Positions 1 to 9,161 of a DNA stretch of 64,000 nt are shown piece by piece. A model generated the notes under the pieces. The model ran no database searches, had not been told where the DNA came from, and saw only the letters and a program-made list of their open reading frames with translations. Within the stretch, counting starts at the first letter, position 1. Each line of letters begins with the position of its first letter. The stretch is from Asaia bogorensis_B. GTDB lineage: Bacteria > Pseudomonadota > Alphaproteobacteria > Acetobacterales > Acetobacteraceae. Location: the NCBI RefSeq assembly GCF_900465315.1, contig NZ_UBIX01000016.1. One strand, 5' to 3'. A program made the position numbers and the translations under genes.

Positions 1-108
1 GAACGGGCAGATCAGACGATTGGGCGATGGGTGAAACTGAGCTAAGAAGAGAGCCCTCAGCGCACTTTCCTGTCAGGATTCCCCCTGCTCGCAACCATCG
101 CCCTTATC
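1..108 (+). other. window edge; possible 3' end of an upstream gene and leader of the Hyf-like operon
   Basis: Frame 1 is open from base 1 to a TAA at 43-45 and frame 2 to a TGA at 32-34, so one of them probably carries the last codons of an upstream gene. A purine-rich stretch (about 46-52) could be a ribosome binding site, but no ATG, GTG or TTG follows it in frame 1 before the GTG at 109. The in-frame sequence 67-108 encodes hydrophobic residues, so the first membrane helix of the next protein may begin upstream of 109 at a non-standard start. Confidence 0.3.
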
Positions 109-1794
109 GTGCTGTCTGCATGCGTCATCCTGAGGCTGGCGCTACAGATTGTACATGATCCTCGATTGACAGCCCTGCGCACGGGCTTGCTTGCGCTTCA
201 GATCGTCCTGGCATGCTGGGTTGCTCTTTGCGGCTATCATACGACACTGGGGCCGTTGACGCTCGATCCGCTCACCGCCTGCTGGGTTGTACTCTGGAGT
301 CTGGGTCAACTTGCCTCCGACCGGGTGTGCGGCCCGACCGGCGAGGCCTGCGGCGCCCTCGGTCTTCTGTGTCACAATCAGGCGCTGGCTTTGATCTGCT
401 TCATACCCTGCCTCATTGAAAACCACCGTCGATTGCCTTTTCGCCGTTTGGCGAAGGAACGGGGAACGGATAATCGCAGCTTCTCTGCCCCAGCGCACAG
501 GCAGCAAGAAAAATGGCCGGAGAAAAAGCCTGACGGCCTCTGGCAGAGCGCGTCATGGCAGTTAGGCCTTCTGGCTCCTGCCGCATGCTGCCTCGCGGCT
601 GCGGCGCTTTTTCCCCAGCATGTGCATGGTGATGCCTTGACCGGACAGGGCGTGACGCCGGACATTCTCTCTGAAGTGGGCTCTGGCGTGGCAGCCAATG
701 CCCGTTTACAGGGAGCAACGTCTTTTGACTTTCTTGTTCCCCTCGCAACGCTGGCACTCCTGCCTGCCTTTGCTGCCATGCCGGTACTGGCCTATTCCCT
801 GATCGTTCCTTCCGTGATCGCACAGTCTGGCGCGTTCTGGCCTGTCAGCCTTGTTGTGATTGGTGGAGGCCTGTCCCTTTTTCTGCCTTTACAACGTACG
901 CTTTCCCTCTGGCCACTTCTTCTGCTGGGGTTGACACAAAGCGCACGCGCAGGCGGGCTTGCCGACTGTGCCCTTGCAGGAAGCGAGGCCTTCATTCTCT
1001 CCCTTGCCCTGCACGGGTTGGGCGGGAAAGCAGGTTTCCTGCAAGCCCCCCTTCCACCGCTCGCCGGTTTTCTCCCTTTCTGGCTGAGTTTGCATGTGGT
1101 GAACGGACTGACCGGCCTCTCTCCTGCATGGACTGCTGGAGGCATGATTCTCAGCCTTGCGATCGGCGTGCTCATGGTAAAGGCGTGGCTTGCCTCCTGG
1201 CAGGCCCTGGGTGGGGTGTCTTTACCGGGCACCGGCTTATCTCTTGCCGGAAAAGGCCTCCAGGCAGGGAGCATGGCGAGTACGCCTCTCTCGTTCGGTC
1301 TGCATAAAATCCCGTCCCTCACCCTTGGCTTGTGTCTGTCCGTATGCCCCGGATTACTGCTCGGCTTTGTGCATGACGCGGCATTGATCGTTGCCGGTGC
1401 GCCGCAGGAGATATGGCGTAGCTGGCCGGTCTGGTCAGTCGCAGGGGGTGATGGCGCTTTCTGGTATCCAGCTCTTGTCTTCGTTGTGCCTGCGCTCGTG
1501 GCACCAGCGTTCATCAGCCATATTCCGGCCCTGCTCACACCTGTCCCATTCTGGCCCTGCGTCGCCCCACGGATCCGCCTTCCATGGGCAGCAAGGCGCC
1601 TGCTCGCTGCCGGGCGTCGGCGATTTATTCTGACCCGACAGGCACTGTTGCGCCAGACTGGCGCTGATCCTGAGAAACCCGACTCTACAGGATTCATCCT
1701 TCTCCAGCCCGACATGTTCCTTGCTCGGCACGCTCTCGTGCTCTGGCTGCTGCTGATAGCCATTGCCTTATCGTGGCTGGGGTGGACCGGATGA
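109..1794 (+). CDS. HyfB-like antiporter-type membrane subunit (divergent hydrogenase-4/Ehr-like complex)
   Basis: A 561-residue, very hydrophobic protein with many predicted membrane segments, related to the antiporter-like subunits of hydrogenase 4 and complex I (HyfB/NuoL/M/N). The clearest family mark is a PPLAGF-type motif near residue 315, corresponding to the GLPPxxGF motif. E. coli HyfB is about 670 residues, so this copy is short. The canonical H-A-x-F-K block that carries the proton-channel lysine is not recognisable before that motif. A charged, low-hydrophobicity insertion lies near residues 110-150. It is first of five genes joined by ATGA overlaps. The GTG start is tentative because hydrophobic sequence continues upstream to the stop at 43-45. 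Assignment rests on operon order as much as on this sequence. Confidence 0.6.
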   Translation: MLSACVILRLALQIVHDPRLTALRTGLLALQIVLACWVALCGYHTTLGPLTLDPLTACWVVLWSLGQLASDRVCGPTGEACGALGLLCHNQALALICFIPCLIENHRRLPFRRLAKERGTDNRSFSAPAHRQQEKWPEKKPDGLWQSASWQLGLLAPAACCLAAAALFPQHVHGDALTGQGVTPDILSEVGSGVAANARLQGATSFDFLVPLATLALLPAFAAMPVLAYSLIVPSVIAQSGAFWPVSLVVIGGGLSLFLPLQRTLSLWPLLLLGLTQSARAGGLADCALAGSEAFILSLALHGLGGKAGFLQAPLPPLAGFLPFWLSLHVVNGLTGLSPAWTAGGMILSLAIGVLMVKAWLASWQALGGVSLPGTGLSLAGKGLQAGSMASTPLSFGLHKIPSLTLGLCLSVCPGLLLGFVHDAALIVAGAPQEIWRSWPVWSVAGGDGAFWYPALVFVVPALVAPAFISHIPALLTPVPFWPCVAPRIRLPWAARRLLAAGRRRFILTRQALLRQTGADPEKPDSTGFILLQPDMFLARHALVLWLLLIAIALSWLGWTG

Positions 1795-2699
1795 TCACTG
1801 CTGTCGCCCTGCAGCTATGCATCTTACTGGCCCAGATCGTAACGGTGGCCCTTCTGGCGCCATTCCTTACCGATCTGGAATGTATTGTTGAAAACACGAT
1901 GGCAGGGCGCCCTGGTCCCTGGCCCGGCAGGCGATGGCGGCAATTGCGTGCTGGTTGGCGGCAGAATACGGCGATATCGTCTCTGTCCTGGATGGGACTG
2001 TGCGCCACGACACTCGCCGGGCTCAGTATTCCGTTTGCATCAACCCAGATCCCTCTCCACTTTCTCTCGGAGCCCCTGGCCTGCGGCGTGCTGCTGATTG
2101 TCGCCAGCATCTCGGTCTGCATTCAAGCTCTGGCCCATTCCCCGACGCGCCTGTTGCGGCTCCGCCTGACAAGCTCTCTGGGCGCGCTTGGGCATGATCT
2201 GCTTTTTCTGGTTCCTCTGCTTGCCCTGACGGGTACCCTGATCACCGTGGGACTGCCGGGATCGGCAACACTCGTCGCATTATTGCAACAACGCCTTCTA
2301 CAGCCCTCGCCTGCCCTGCTTGGTGGCCTTGTCTTCATTGCCGGGGCAATATTACTGATCCTCAACCGTCGCCTGCTCTCTGATTCCTGGCATGAAAGGC
2401 TGATTTCCGCCACCGAGGGGCGTCATCGCAGTCTGCTACGTTACCAGCATGACCTGTCTGCTCTATGCTGGTATCTGCTGATGGCTGACCTTATCTGGCC
2501 AGATTCGATCGCCACGGCAGCAGCAACTCCAGGCCATCTCTTGCTACTCTGGTGCCTTGCCGCTCCGGCCAAACTGGGTTTTCTGGTCGTCTTCGCCACG
2601 GCGTGGCGCGTGATACGTCCATTACCATCGGCGATGTTGGCCCTGGTTTTAACTGGTGCAGCCATTCTGCTGGTGGTTGCGGGGAGGCTGGCCTCATGA
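1791..2699 (+). CDS. HyfC-like / NuoH-family membrane subunit
   Basis: A 302-residue membrane protein that fits the HyfC/HycD/NuoH family, the subunit anchoring the hydrophilic arm in complex I-like machines. After the first helix it keeps the R-x-GP signature (residues 40-43) found where the family reads R-R-GP, followed by a basic loop. The rest is a series of hydrophobic helices, ending with a segment resembling the C-terminal helices of HyfC. The ATG at 1791 overlaps the upstream stop in ATGA, indicating translational coupling; an in-frame ATG at 1773 lies further inside the previous gene and is less likely. Divergence is high, so the family call is moderate. Confidence 0.6.
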   Translation: MITAVALQLCILLAQIVTVALLAPFLTDLECIVENTMAGRPGPWPGRRWRQLRAGWRQNTAISSLSWMGLCATTLAGLSIPFASTQIPLHFLSEPLACGVLLIVASISVCIQALAHSPTRLLRLRLTSSLGALGHDLLFLVPLLALTGTLITVGLPGSATLVALLQQRLLQPSPALLGGLVFIAGAILLILNRRLLSDSWHERLISATEGRHRSLLRYQHDLSALCWYLLMADLIWPDSIATAAATPGHLLLLWCLAAPAKLGFLVVFATAWRVIRPLPSAMLALVLTGAAILLVVAGRLAS

Positions 2700-3250
2700 T
2701 CGTTCTTCTTGGTCTGACCCTGCTCATCGCTCTTGCAGCGATCGGTCGCGATGCCCGTATCCTGCCTTTTCATGGCACCTGTGCCGCAGCGTGCGTCTCT
2801 GGCATCGGTCACGGTGCCCCGGCTCTCGCGGCTCTTGTGTTCCTCCCCGCAGTCAACGGTGCCGGCCTTATCGTGTTGCGTCGTCACGTAGCCTGGCGCT
2901 CGGGAGAGCCACATGAGCGACGAACATCTCAGCAAGCTGCGGGCCTTGCCGTCTGCGCCGCGATTTTTCTCGTACTCCTCACGGCCCTGGTCGCAACCCC
3001 TGGCATACCGGTACTGATCTGCATCGGCATCGTACTGGCTGGTCTATGCGGCGCGGCCCTGCCTACGCCTCTTTTGCAACTGGTTGCCCTGTTATGCACC
3101 CTCAACGGGCTTCTTCTGCTGGGCGGTTACGTCCATAGCTGGCCGCTTGTTCTGGGCACAGCGCTGGTCTGGGTTGGACTTTTATTGTTGGGCAGTTGGC
3201 TGATGCCACGCCTCGCCTGGCATCGCGTCAATGGCCCTGAACATGGCTGA
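2696..3250 (+). CDS. HyfE-like small membrane subunit
   Basis: A 184-residue, nearly all-hydrophobic protein with about five or six membrane segments and no soluble domain. Its size and place between the HyfC-like and HyfF-like genes match HyfE of hydrogenase 4 (about 215 residues), which resembles NuoK plus extra helices. Few diagnostic residues are visible, so the call rests on order and topology. The ATG at 2696 overlaps the previous stop (ATGA); the frame remains open upstream but that part lies inside the HyfC-like gene. Confidence 0.5.
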   Translation: MIVLLGLTLLIALAAIGRDARILPFHGTCAAACVSGIGHGAPALAALVFLPAVNGAGLIVLRRHVAWRSGEPHERRTSQQAAGLAVCAAIFLVLLTALVATPGIPVLICIGIVLAGLCGAALPTPLLQLVALLCTLNGLLLLGGYVHSWPLVLGTALVWVGLLLLGSWLMPRLAWHRVNGPEHG

Positions 3251-4400
3251 AACCATCCATCAGCTTGCCCGCTTTCTCGTGCCTGCATGGCCATTGCTGG
3301 CAGCCAGCCTGATGGCACTCCTGCCCGAGGCACACGCGACGCGTTCAGCCAGGCATTTTGCCCTTGTCGGGCTTGCCCTGACGCTTTTTCTGACCCCACT
3401 CCTTCCGGGACAGGATCTGCTGAGCCGTTGGGGTTGTCTGCTTGCGGGTGCCACGCCTTTTCTCGCGCTGGGCAAGGGACAAACGCGTCTGACACTGTGC
3501 CTTGATTTCATATCGAGCTGTATCATTACTCTGGCCCTCTGCGCCCATAACGTGCTTGGCGTTGTTTGTCTCACCGCCTGCGCGACGCTCAGTCTTGCCT
3601 ATCGTGAAACGCTGGCTACCACACGTGCACGCCAGGCCTGGGACTCTATGCGCATGCGTCTGGCCGGCCTGATCCTGGCCCTGCTTGGGACCAGCCTGAC
3701 AACCATGAGCCCTGACCTGGCCATATTGCGTCTTGGCGACCTGTTTCTTGCCGTTGGTCTGTGCCTGCTCGCAGGGCTCGGTACAATATTACCCTCTCCA
3801 GGCCTCTCAAGGCACCAGCACCATGGCAGTGCTCCTGAACGGCAGGATCGCGCTACCGCCCTGCCTGATATGCTTCTGTGCCTCAGCGCCGTGGGCCTTA
3901 TGCTACGCTTGCCAACGCGTGAAGTTACCCACGTAGTGCTCCTGCTCGCCGGGTTGGCTGGACTGTGGCTGTGCGTTTTGGCCCGTCAGGACGGGGCACG
4001 GCTTCTTGTCTCTCTCGCCACCATTGCCGCTGCCCTGCCCATAGGCCCGCTCCCCTCACTGCTCCTTCTCAGTTCTGGCATGGTGCTGGCAGCCGAACCG
4101 CAGATTCCCGACGCCATGCGACGCTGGATGACAAGCGGTTTACCCCCGTGGCCGGGCTTCGCAGCTGGAGGTCTCATTCTGGCAGGGCTGTCCGAAGTAG
4201 GCCTTATACCCACTGTCATCGTGCTGGTTGCCCTCGGGCTCACAGCAAGCCGCGCGACGCTCGCATGGTGCATGCCGCTCGGCTGGCGCGACCGGGCGCT
4301 TGTCCTCACTCTTCTCGGTCTGGGGGTCATCGCACCGCTCGTGCTGGGGCTCAGCCCCCATGGCAACCCGATAGGGCCCCTCTCCTGGAGCGCCCCATGA
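3243..4400 (+). CDS. HyfF-like antiporter-type membrane subunit, shortened
   Basis: A 385-residue membrane protein of the NuoL/M/N-HyfF type; HyfF of E. coli is above 500 residues. Two family landmarks can be aligned: a D-G-A-R-L-L segment near residue 250, where the family has D-x-K-R-L-L-A-Y-S-S, and G-L-P-P-W-P-G-F near residue 298. The histidine and lysine helices that normally lie between these are mostly missing, which removes the usual channel lysine. The ATG at 3243 overlaps the HyfE-like stop by 8 bases; an ATG at 3231 is the alternative. The stop overlaps the next start in ATGA. Confidence 0.55.
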   Translation: MAETIHQLARFLVPAWPLLAASLMALLPEAHATRSARHFALVGLALTLFLTPLLPGQDLLSRWGCLLAGATPFLALGKGQTRLTLCLDFISSCIITLALCAHNVLGVVCLTACATLSLAYRETLATTRARQAWDSMRMRLAGLILALLGTSLTTMSPDLAILRLGDLFLAVGLCLLAGLGTILPSPGLSRHQHHGSAPERQDRATALPDMLLCLSAVGLMLRLPTREVTHVVLLLAGLAGLWLCVLARQDGARLLVSLATIAAALPIGPLPSLLLLSSGMVLAAEPQIPDAMRRWMTSGLPPWPGFAAGGLILAGLSEVGLIPTVIVLVALGLTASRATLAWCMPLGWRDRALVLTLLGLGVIAPLVLGLSPHGNPIGPLSWSAP

Positions 4401-5797
4401 GCATGATCGCCCGTATCCGGGCCGGCGAACGTCTTTCCCCGCACCACTACACCCTTGATGAGGGGCAATGGCGCGAAATGATTGCTGCGGCGCCGGGCTG
4501 GTTCATCGCTCACTGGTGTGACGATCTGCGCGCCTATGCCCTGTTCCTCGATCAGGAAACGCCGCTTGTGGTAAGCACCCCCCTGATTGAGGGGCGTTAT
4601 TTCGCCCTGTCGGCGGCTCTTCCCTGCGCCTCCTGGCCAGAGCGCATCGCGCAGGATCTGTGGGGTTGTCTGCCACTGGGCGCCAGCGATACCGAACCTG
4701 CTCTGGATCGAGGTGGCTGGGCAAGTATCGCGCCTCTATCCGCGCGGTCCGTTCCCGCGCCTGTTTCGGCTGATCATACGCCTTCCCCATCCGTATTTGC
4801 GCAGAGCGTTCACGATGATATGGCGCCGTTCATGTGGGGGCGTGGCAAGATCATGCCGGGTGCCGCGCATATCGGCCTCATGCATCGCCTCAAGGGCTGT
4901 ATGCCCGAGGAAGCATTGAGGTTGATTGGTCGTAGCAACGGATCGGCTTTCGTCGCAGCCCCCCTTACCTACTCGCGTGCGATCGAAAACGCGCTCGGCA
5001 TTATCCCCGATGATGCGACACGCGATGCCCGCACGATCCTTCTGGAGATCGAACGCATTGTCGTGCATTGCCGTGATATTGCCCAGATGGCGCAGTTAAC
5101 GGGCTTTGCCCTCCTTGCCACTCACGCCAGTCTTGCTGAGGATCTCTGTGCAGGGCTATGCGCCCATCACGGGGCCAGCCGCCGCCTGACCGATATGATC
5201 ACACCGCAGGGGATTGCAGCAGGGGTCGACATCTGCGGCCTTGCTCATGCCATCCATGATGCCCTGATGCCACGCCTGCCCGTGATCGAGGGGTTGCATT
5301 TCCAGATGGCGGAGACGCTGGAGGGACTTGGCACGATACCCCCTGCCCGTGCCCAGGCCCTGTGCCTCGGTGGGCTGGTCGGCCGGGCTTCCGGACGGTC
5401 GTTCGACCTACGCCAGCTTGAAGATGACATGCGCCACGTTCCCGGCCGGGCAGGCTCGCGCCTCGGCGGCGATGGCTGGGCCAGACAATGCCTGCGCCTC
5501 GATGAGATACGTGACTCTCTCAGACGCATCGACCGCATTGCCGCAAATTTCGGCGTGCCTTTGCCGTCACCGGCAGCGGACACATCCGGGTCCGGGGAGG
5601 GTATTGGCGCTGTCGAGGGCCCTCATGGCGATATATGGTGCTGGGTGCGCCTCAAGGAGTCACGCCTTGACGGGATCATGCTGCGTGATCCTGCCCTTGT
5701 CACGCTGGGTTCTCTCCCCGCGTTGATGCATGATGTCTGGGAGGACAGGCTTGTTCTGGCGTCGCTGGGCTTCGATCCTGCCGGTGCCGAGCAATAA
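4397..5797 (+). CDS. HyfG-like large subunit lacking [NiFe] ligands (Ehr-type)
   Basis: A 466-residue soluble protein resembling HyfG/HycE, which fuses a NuoC-like N-terminal part (here about residues 1-125) to a NuoD/hydrogenase large-subunit part (about 130-466). In [NiFe] hydrogenases the first metal motif is R-x-C-G-x-C; here the aligned stretch reads R-S-N-G-S-A (179-184), followed by the conserved A-I-E-N helix. The C-terminal D-P-C-x-x-C motif is replaced by D-P-A-G-A at the extreme end. All four Ni ligands are therefore absent, as in energy-converting hydrogenase related (Ehr) complexes. It is last in the operon; no small subunit (HyfI/NuoB) follows. The start at 4397 is set by the ATGA overlap. 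Confidence 0.7.
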   Translation: MSMIARIRAGERLSPHHYTLDEGQWREMIAAAPGWFIAHWCDDLRAYALFLDQETPLVVSTPLIEGRYFALSAALPCASWPERIAQDLWGCLPLGASDTEPALDRGGWASIAPLSARSVPAPVSADHTPSPSVFAQSVHDDMAPFMWGRGKIMPGAAHIGLMHRLKGCMPEEALRLIGRSNGSAFVAAPLTYSRAIENALGIIPDDATRDARTILLEIERIVVHCRDIAQMAQLTGFALLATHASLAEDLCAGLCAHHGASRRLTDMITPQGIAAGVDICGLAHAIHDALMPRLPVIEGLHFQMAETLEGLGTIPPARAQALCLGGLVGRASGRSFDLRQLEDDMRHVPGRAGSRLGGDGWARQCLRLDEIRDSLRRIDRIAANFGVPLPSPAADTSGSGEGIGAVEGPHGDIWCWVRLKESRLDGIMLRDPALVTLGSLPALMHDVWEDRLVLASLGFDPAGAEQ

Positions 5798-5842
5798 CTC
5801 CCGATCAGGAGATTACTCTGTCTGGCCCAGCCCCCATACGCC

Positions 5843-7261
5843 TCAAGCCTCGACGACAACCCTGCTTTGCGTCTCGCCCCCGGCATGACCCGTGGCGCTT
5901 TCGGGCACGGTCTCTTCGGTATGCCTGATTGCTGGTGAAGCTGGCTTGAGCGGATCGGCCGGTGGACGCAGGGAGCTGGCCACGGCTCGCCACAGACGCG
6001 TCACGAACATTACAAAGCTGCTGAGCGCGGTCGCATAGCAGGCGCCTGCCAGCGAAAAATGGCGTGTGAGACCATAGAGCACGGGAAAATAGGCCAGTGT
6101 AATCCAGGTACGATTGGCCATGAGAAAGCCGATCTGTCCCATGACAGTCAGCAAGGGTTCGAGCGGCACGACCAGGAGGGTGAGCACCGCGGAGACGAGC
6201 ATAATCGAGATGTAATAGGTGGTGCCATGCAGATGAATATGCAGCATCAGCGAGAAAATTCGCCCACCGAAGAAAGCCGCCACCAGAAGGAGTGCGATCG
6301 AAACAGCGCAGAGGATACCGAATATCTTCCATGTCAGGCGCTTGAGACCGCTCCAGTCCTGCCGGTCACGCATCTTGACCAGTTCGGGATAAAGCACAGG
6401 CGAAAGCATCTGCGCTGGTGTGACGATTCCGTCGGCAATCTGGCGGCAGATCCTGAATACGGCGGCCTCGGCAGAGCCGAGTAACGACCCCACGACCAGT
6501 GTGCTGATATGGCCGGACACTGCCCCGAGGGTCTGATTGATGCTTGTCGAGCGGGTGAAAGCCCACATGCCCGGCAATTGCCAGCGCCATTGCCCAAGCA
6601 CATCGCGCCAGCGCAGGCGCAGGCCGATTTTCCGACGCAAGGTGGAAAGTGCAAAATACAAGAACAGGCCATAATCCATCAGCACGGCCCCGGCCCAGAC
6701 CAGCACGAAAAAGCCGAGATCAAGATGCAGCCCATAGCCGACAGCCGTACCCGCCGTACGGAAAATGGCCGTACAGGTATCGCTGACCGGCACGAGATGG
6801 AAACGTTCTGTCAGACGCAGAACGCCATTGCTCCACCCGGTATACATGAATGGGCAGATCAGCGCGTAGCCATAGGCCAGGAAGGTCACCCAATGCGACC
6901 AGTGCGCCACATGCGCGTAAAACGTGACGCTGATTACTCCGATACAGACCGCCACCACCGCGGAAATCAGATCGAGCCTGATACAGAACCCGATGATCTG
7001 ACGCAGAAGAACCAGGTCGCGTCTGGCGTAAGGGTCATTTCCATAGCGGATGAGCGTTTGCCATGACTGCATGCGCGAGAAGGTCGAGGCCATGATACCC
7101 AGAGAATGGATCAGGATCAGCAGGCCGAACGACGCCAGCCCCAGTGCCCGCACGGCAAAGGCGATATAGGCAAAACTGCATATGGCCGTCGCAATGCGCC
7201 CCAATGTCAGGAAACTGACATTGTGGAAGATCCGTCTGGCGGCAGAGGGGTGGGTCGACAT
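5843..7261 (-). CDS. Wzx/MATE-like polysaccharide flippase
   Basis: A 472-residue membrane protein with about 12-14 hydrophobic helices and short basic loops, typical of the MVF/Wzx oligosaccharide-lipid flippase superfamily that moves undecaprenyl-linked sugar repeats across the inner membrane. The N-terminus has the family look of a basic start leading into a Gly/Ala-rich first helix. About 45 residues at the C-terminus are polar and probably cytoplasmic. No glycosyltransferase or polymerase genes lie beside it, so its polymer is unknown. It runs convergent with the Hyf-like operon, with only 45 bases between the two stops. Confidence 0.75.
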   Translation of the reverse strand: MSTHPSAARRIFHNVSFLTLGRIATAICSFAYIAFAVRALGLASFGLLILIHSLGIMASTFSRMQSWQTLIRYGNDPYARRDLVLLRQIIGFCIRLDLISAVVAVCIGVISVTFYAHVAHWSHWVTFLAYGYALICPFMYTGWSNGVLRLTERFHLVPVSDTCTAIFRTAGTAVGYGLHLDLGFFVLVWAGAVLMDYGLFLYFALSTLRRKIGLRLRWRDVLGQWRWQLPGMWAFTRSTSINQTLGAVSGHISTLVVGSLLGSAEAAVFRICRQIADGIVTPAQMLSPVLYPELVKMRDRQDWSGLKRLTWKIFGILCAVSIALLLVAAFFGGRIFSLMLHIHLHGTTYYISIMLVSAVLTLLVVPLEPLLTVMGQIGFLMANRTWITLAYFPVLYGLTRHFSLAGACYATALSSFVMFVTRLWRAVASSLRPPADPLKPASPAIRHTEETVPESATGHAGGETQSRVVVEA

Positions 7262-7483
7262 GCAGGGGTTTTGAACGTCCGGCCACGAAATGGAAAGGGA
7301 GGGGTCGAAAAAACTTGCAGGTTTCGCTCTTCGAGCCCTGACTGCCTTGCCTGAAATGCGCGAGAAACCATCTGATGAAGCACAGGACTCTCTGTCAAAA
7401 GTGAGTTTGTTCTTTTCACCCCTGACGTTTCGGGTGCCACTTCAACAGGGCCGCTTTCGTATCGGCCCCACCAGCGAGGTCCC

Positions 7484-8914
7484 ATGTCCCTGCCCCTGAG
7501 CCCGGCACCCTTCCCCCCCACCATGGCCGTGCAGGCTGACCCCGCCCAATTTCCCGCGCTGCAACTTGTTGCCCTGAATGCTGCGTTGGCTGAATCACTG
7601 GGCTTTTCCCCCGCATGGCTCGAAACTCCCGAGGGTGTCGATTTTCTGGGTGGGCAGACGCGGCCTGACGGTATCGCCCCTGTGGCACAGGCTTATGCCG
7701 GCCATCAATTCGGCCAGTTCGTGCCGCAACTGGGCGATGGACGCGCCCATTTGCTCGGGGTTGCAGCCGACCGGCAAGGCCGTGTTTTCGATGTTCAGCT
7801 CAAAGGCTCCGGCCCCACGCCATTCTCCCGGCGTGGCGACGGGTTGGCCGCCATCGGGCCGGTCTTGCGCGAGTATCTCGTCAGTGAAGCCATGACCGCG
7901 CTCGGCGTTCCAACGACCCGCGCCCTTGCGGCTGTCCTGACCGGCGAGACTGTCTGGCGTGATCGCCCCCTGCCGGGTGCCATTCTCACACGGGTTGCTG
8001 CAAGCCATCTACGTGTCGGTACATTCCAGTATTTCGCTGCACGGCAAGACAATGAGGCGCTGCGCTTTCTTTGTGATCTGGCAATCACGCGCCATTATCC
8101 GCACGCAGCCACAGCCGAAAATCCTGTAAGAGCCCTCTACGAAAATGTGGTCGCGGCTCAGGCAAGACTGATCGCCCACTGGATGAGTCTCGGGTTTGTG
8201 CATGGCGTGATGAACACCGACAACATGGCCATTTCGGGAGAGACGATCGATTACGGTCCCTGTGCCTTTCTCGATGTCTACAGCCAGGACAAGGTATTTA
8301 GCTCCATCGACCGTAACGGTCGCTACGCCTATGCCAACCAGCCAAAACTCGCAGGCTGGAATCTGGCCCGCCTTGCCGAAACCCTGCTTCCCTTCTTCGA
8401 TGCGGACGAAGCGCGTTCCCTGGCCTGGGCACAGGAGACACTGGGCGCGTTTGCCACGCTTTACGAAAATGCATGGCTCGAACGAATGCGTTCGAAATTC
8501 GGGCTCACAACATGCGAACCGGATGACAAGGCTCTGATCGAGCGTTTTCTGGCGATCCTGGAGCAGAACAGACTGGATTGGACACTGAGTTTCCGACGCC
8601 TGACCCGCCGCGAGTTGTCATGCGATGCACAGAACTCACCAGCCATGACGCAATGGCTGCAGGATTGGGACGCACGTTGCGCACGGGAAGGCGTATCCGC
8701 CATTGTCCGTGAAAATGCCATGCGTCAGATCAACCCCGCAGTCATTCCGCGCAATCATCGGATTGCCGAGGCGATCGACGCTGCGGAGAGCGGTGATTTA
8801 TCGGTGTTCCATGCCCTTCTCTCCCGACTGGAACGCCCCTTCGTTGACGATGCCATCTATGAAACCCCACCGCGCCCCGAGGAAGTCGTGCAGGCGACAT
8901 TCTGCGGTACATAG
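7484..8914 (+). CDS. selO: protein adenylyltransferase SelO (YdiU/UPF0061 family)
   Basis: A 476-residue pseudokinase-fold enzyme that transfers AMP from ATP to Ser/Thr/Tyr of target proteins. It has the family N-terminal pattern (A-Y-x-G-H-Q-F-G), the glycine-rich K-G-S-G-P-T-P-F-S-R block and the G-V-M-N-T-D-N motif, with the metal-binding Asp at residue 246. The C-terminus ends in C-G-T, matching the conserved terminal cysteine of bacterial SelO. The second cysteine reported for the E. coli redox switch (residue 272) is Phe here. Length is normal. The ATG at 7484 follows a 220-base gap after the divergent flippase start, so it probably has its own promoter. Confidence 0.92.
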   Translation: MSLPLSPAPFPPTMAVQADPAQFPALQLVALNAALAESLGFSPAWLETPEGVDFLGGQTRPDGIAPVAQAYAGHQFGQFVPQLGDGRAHLLGVAADRQGRVFDVQLKGSGPTPFSRRGDGLAAIGPVLREYLVSEAMTALGVPTTRALAAVLTGETVWRDRPLPGAILTRVAASHLRVGTFQYFAARQDNEALRFLCDLAITRHYPHAATAENPVRALYENVVAAQARLIAHWMSLGFVHGVMNTDNMAISGETIDYGPCAFLDVYSQDKVFSSIDRNGRYAYANQPKLAGWNLARLAETLLPFFDADEARSLAWAQETLGAFATLYENAWLERMRSKFGLTTCEPDDKALIERFLAILEQNRLDWTLSFRRLTRRELSCDAQNSPAMTQWLQDWDARCAREGVSAIVRENAMRQINPAVIPRNHRIAEAIDAAESGDLSVFHALLSRLERPFVDDAIYETPPRPEEVVQATFCGT

Positions 8915-9161
8915 GCCCCGCTTCTTCAAAGGGGGGATGACTGACTCAGACGCATCACAAGATGGTGCCCCAATTTGCTGTAGTGATTGCGCGCCGGTCA
9001 TCTCCGGTCCGGCTCGACACCCGTATTGGAACTCGAAAGTCGAGCGATATTGTGAAGCTCACCATTTTGGCGCCACAGGATCGAAGGCGATACGATGCGG
9101 ACCCGCAACGGATTGACTCATGACCTTGATGCGTAAGCATTGATTCTATCCCTATATCGTC

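Noticed and set aside
792..1763. Long open frame on the minus strand opposite the HyfB-like gene
   Set aside because: It is the antisense of a hydrophobic gene, rich in Arg/Pro and without any family signature; the plus strand has the coupled operon.
9011..9045. GCTCGAC...GTCGAGC inverted repeat downstream of selO
   Set aside because: A 7-base stem with a loop of about 20 bases, no T-run and no neighbour that explains it; too weak to list as a feature.
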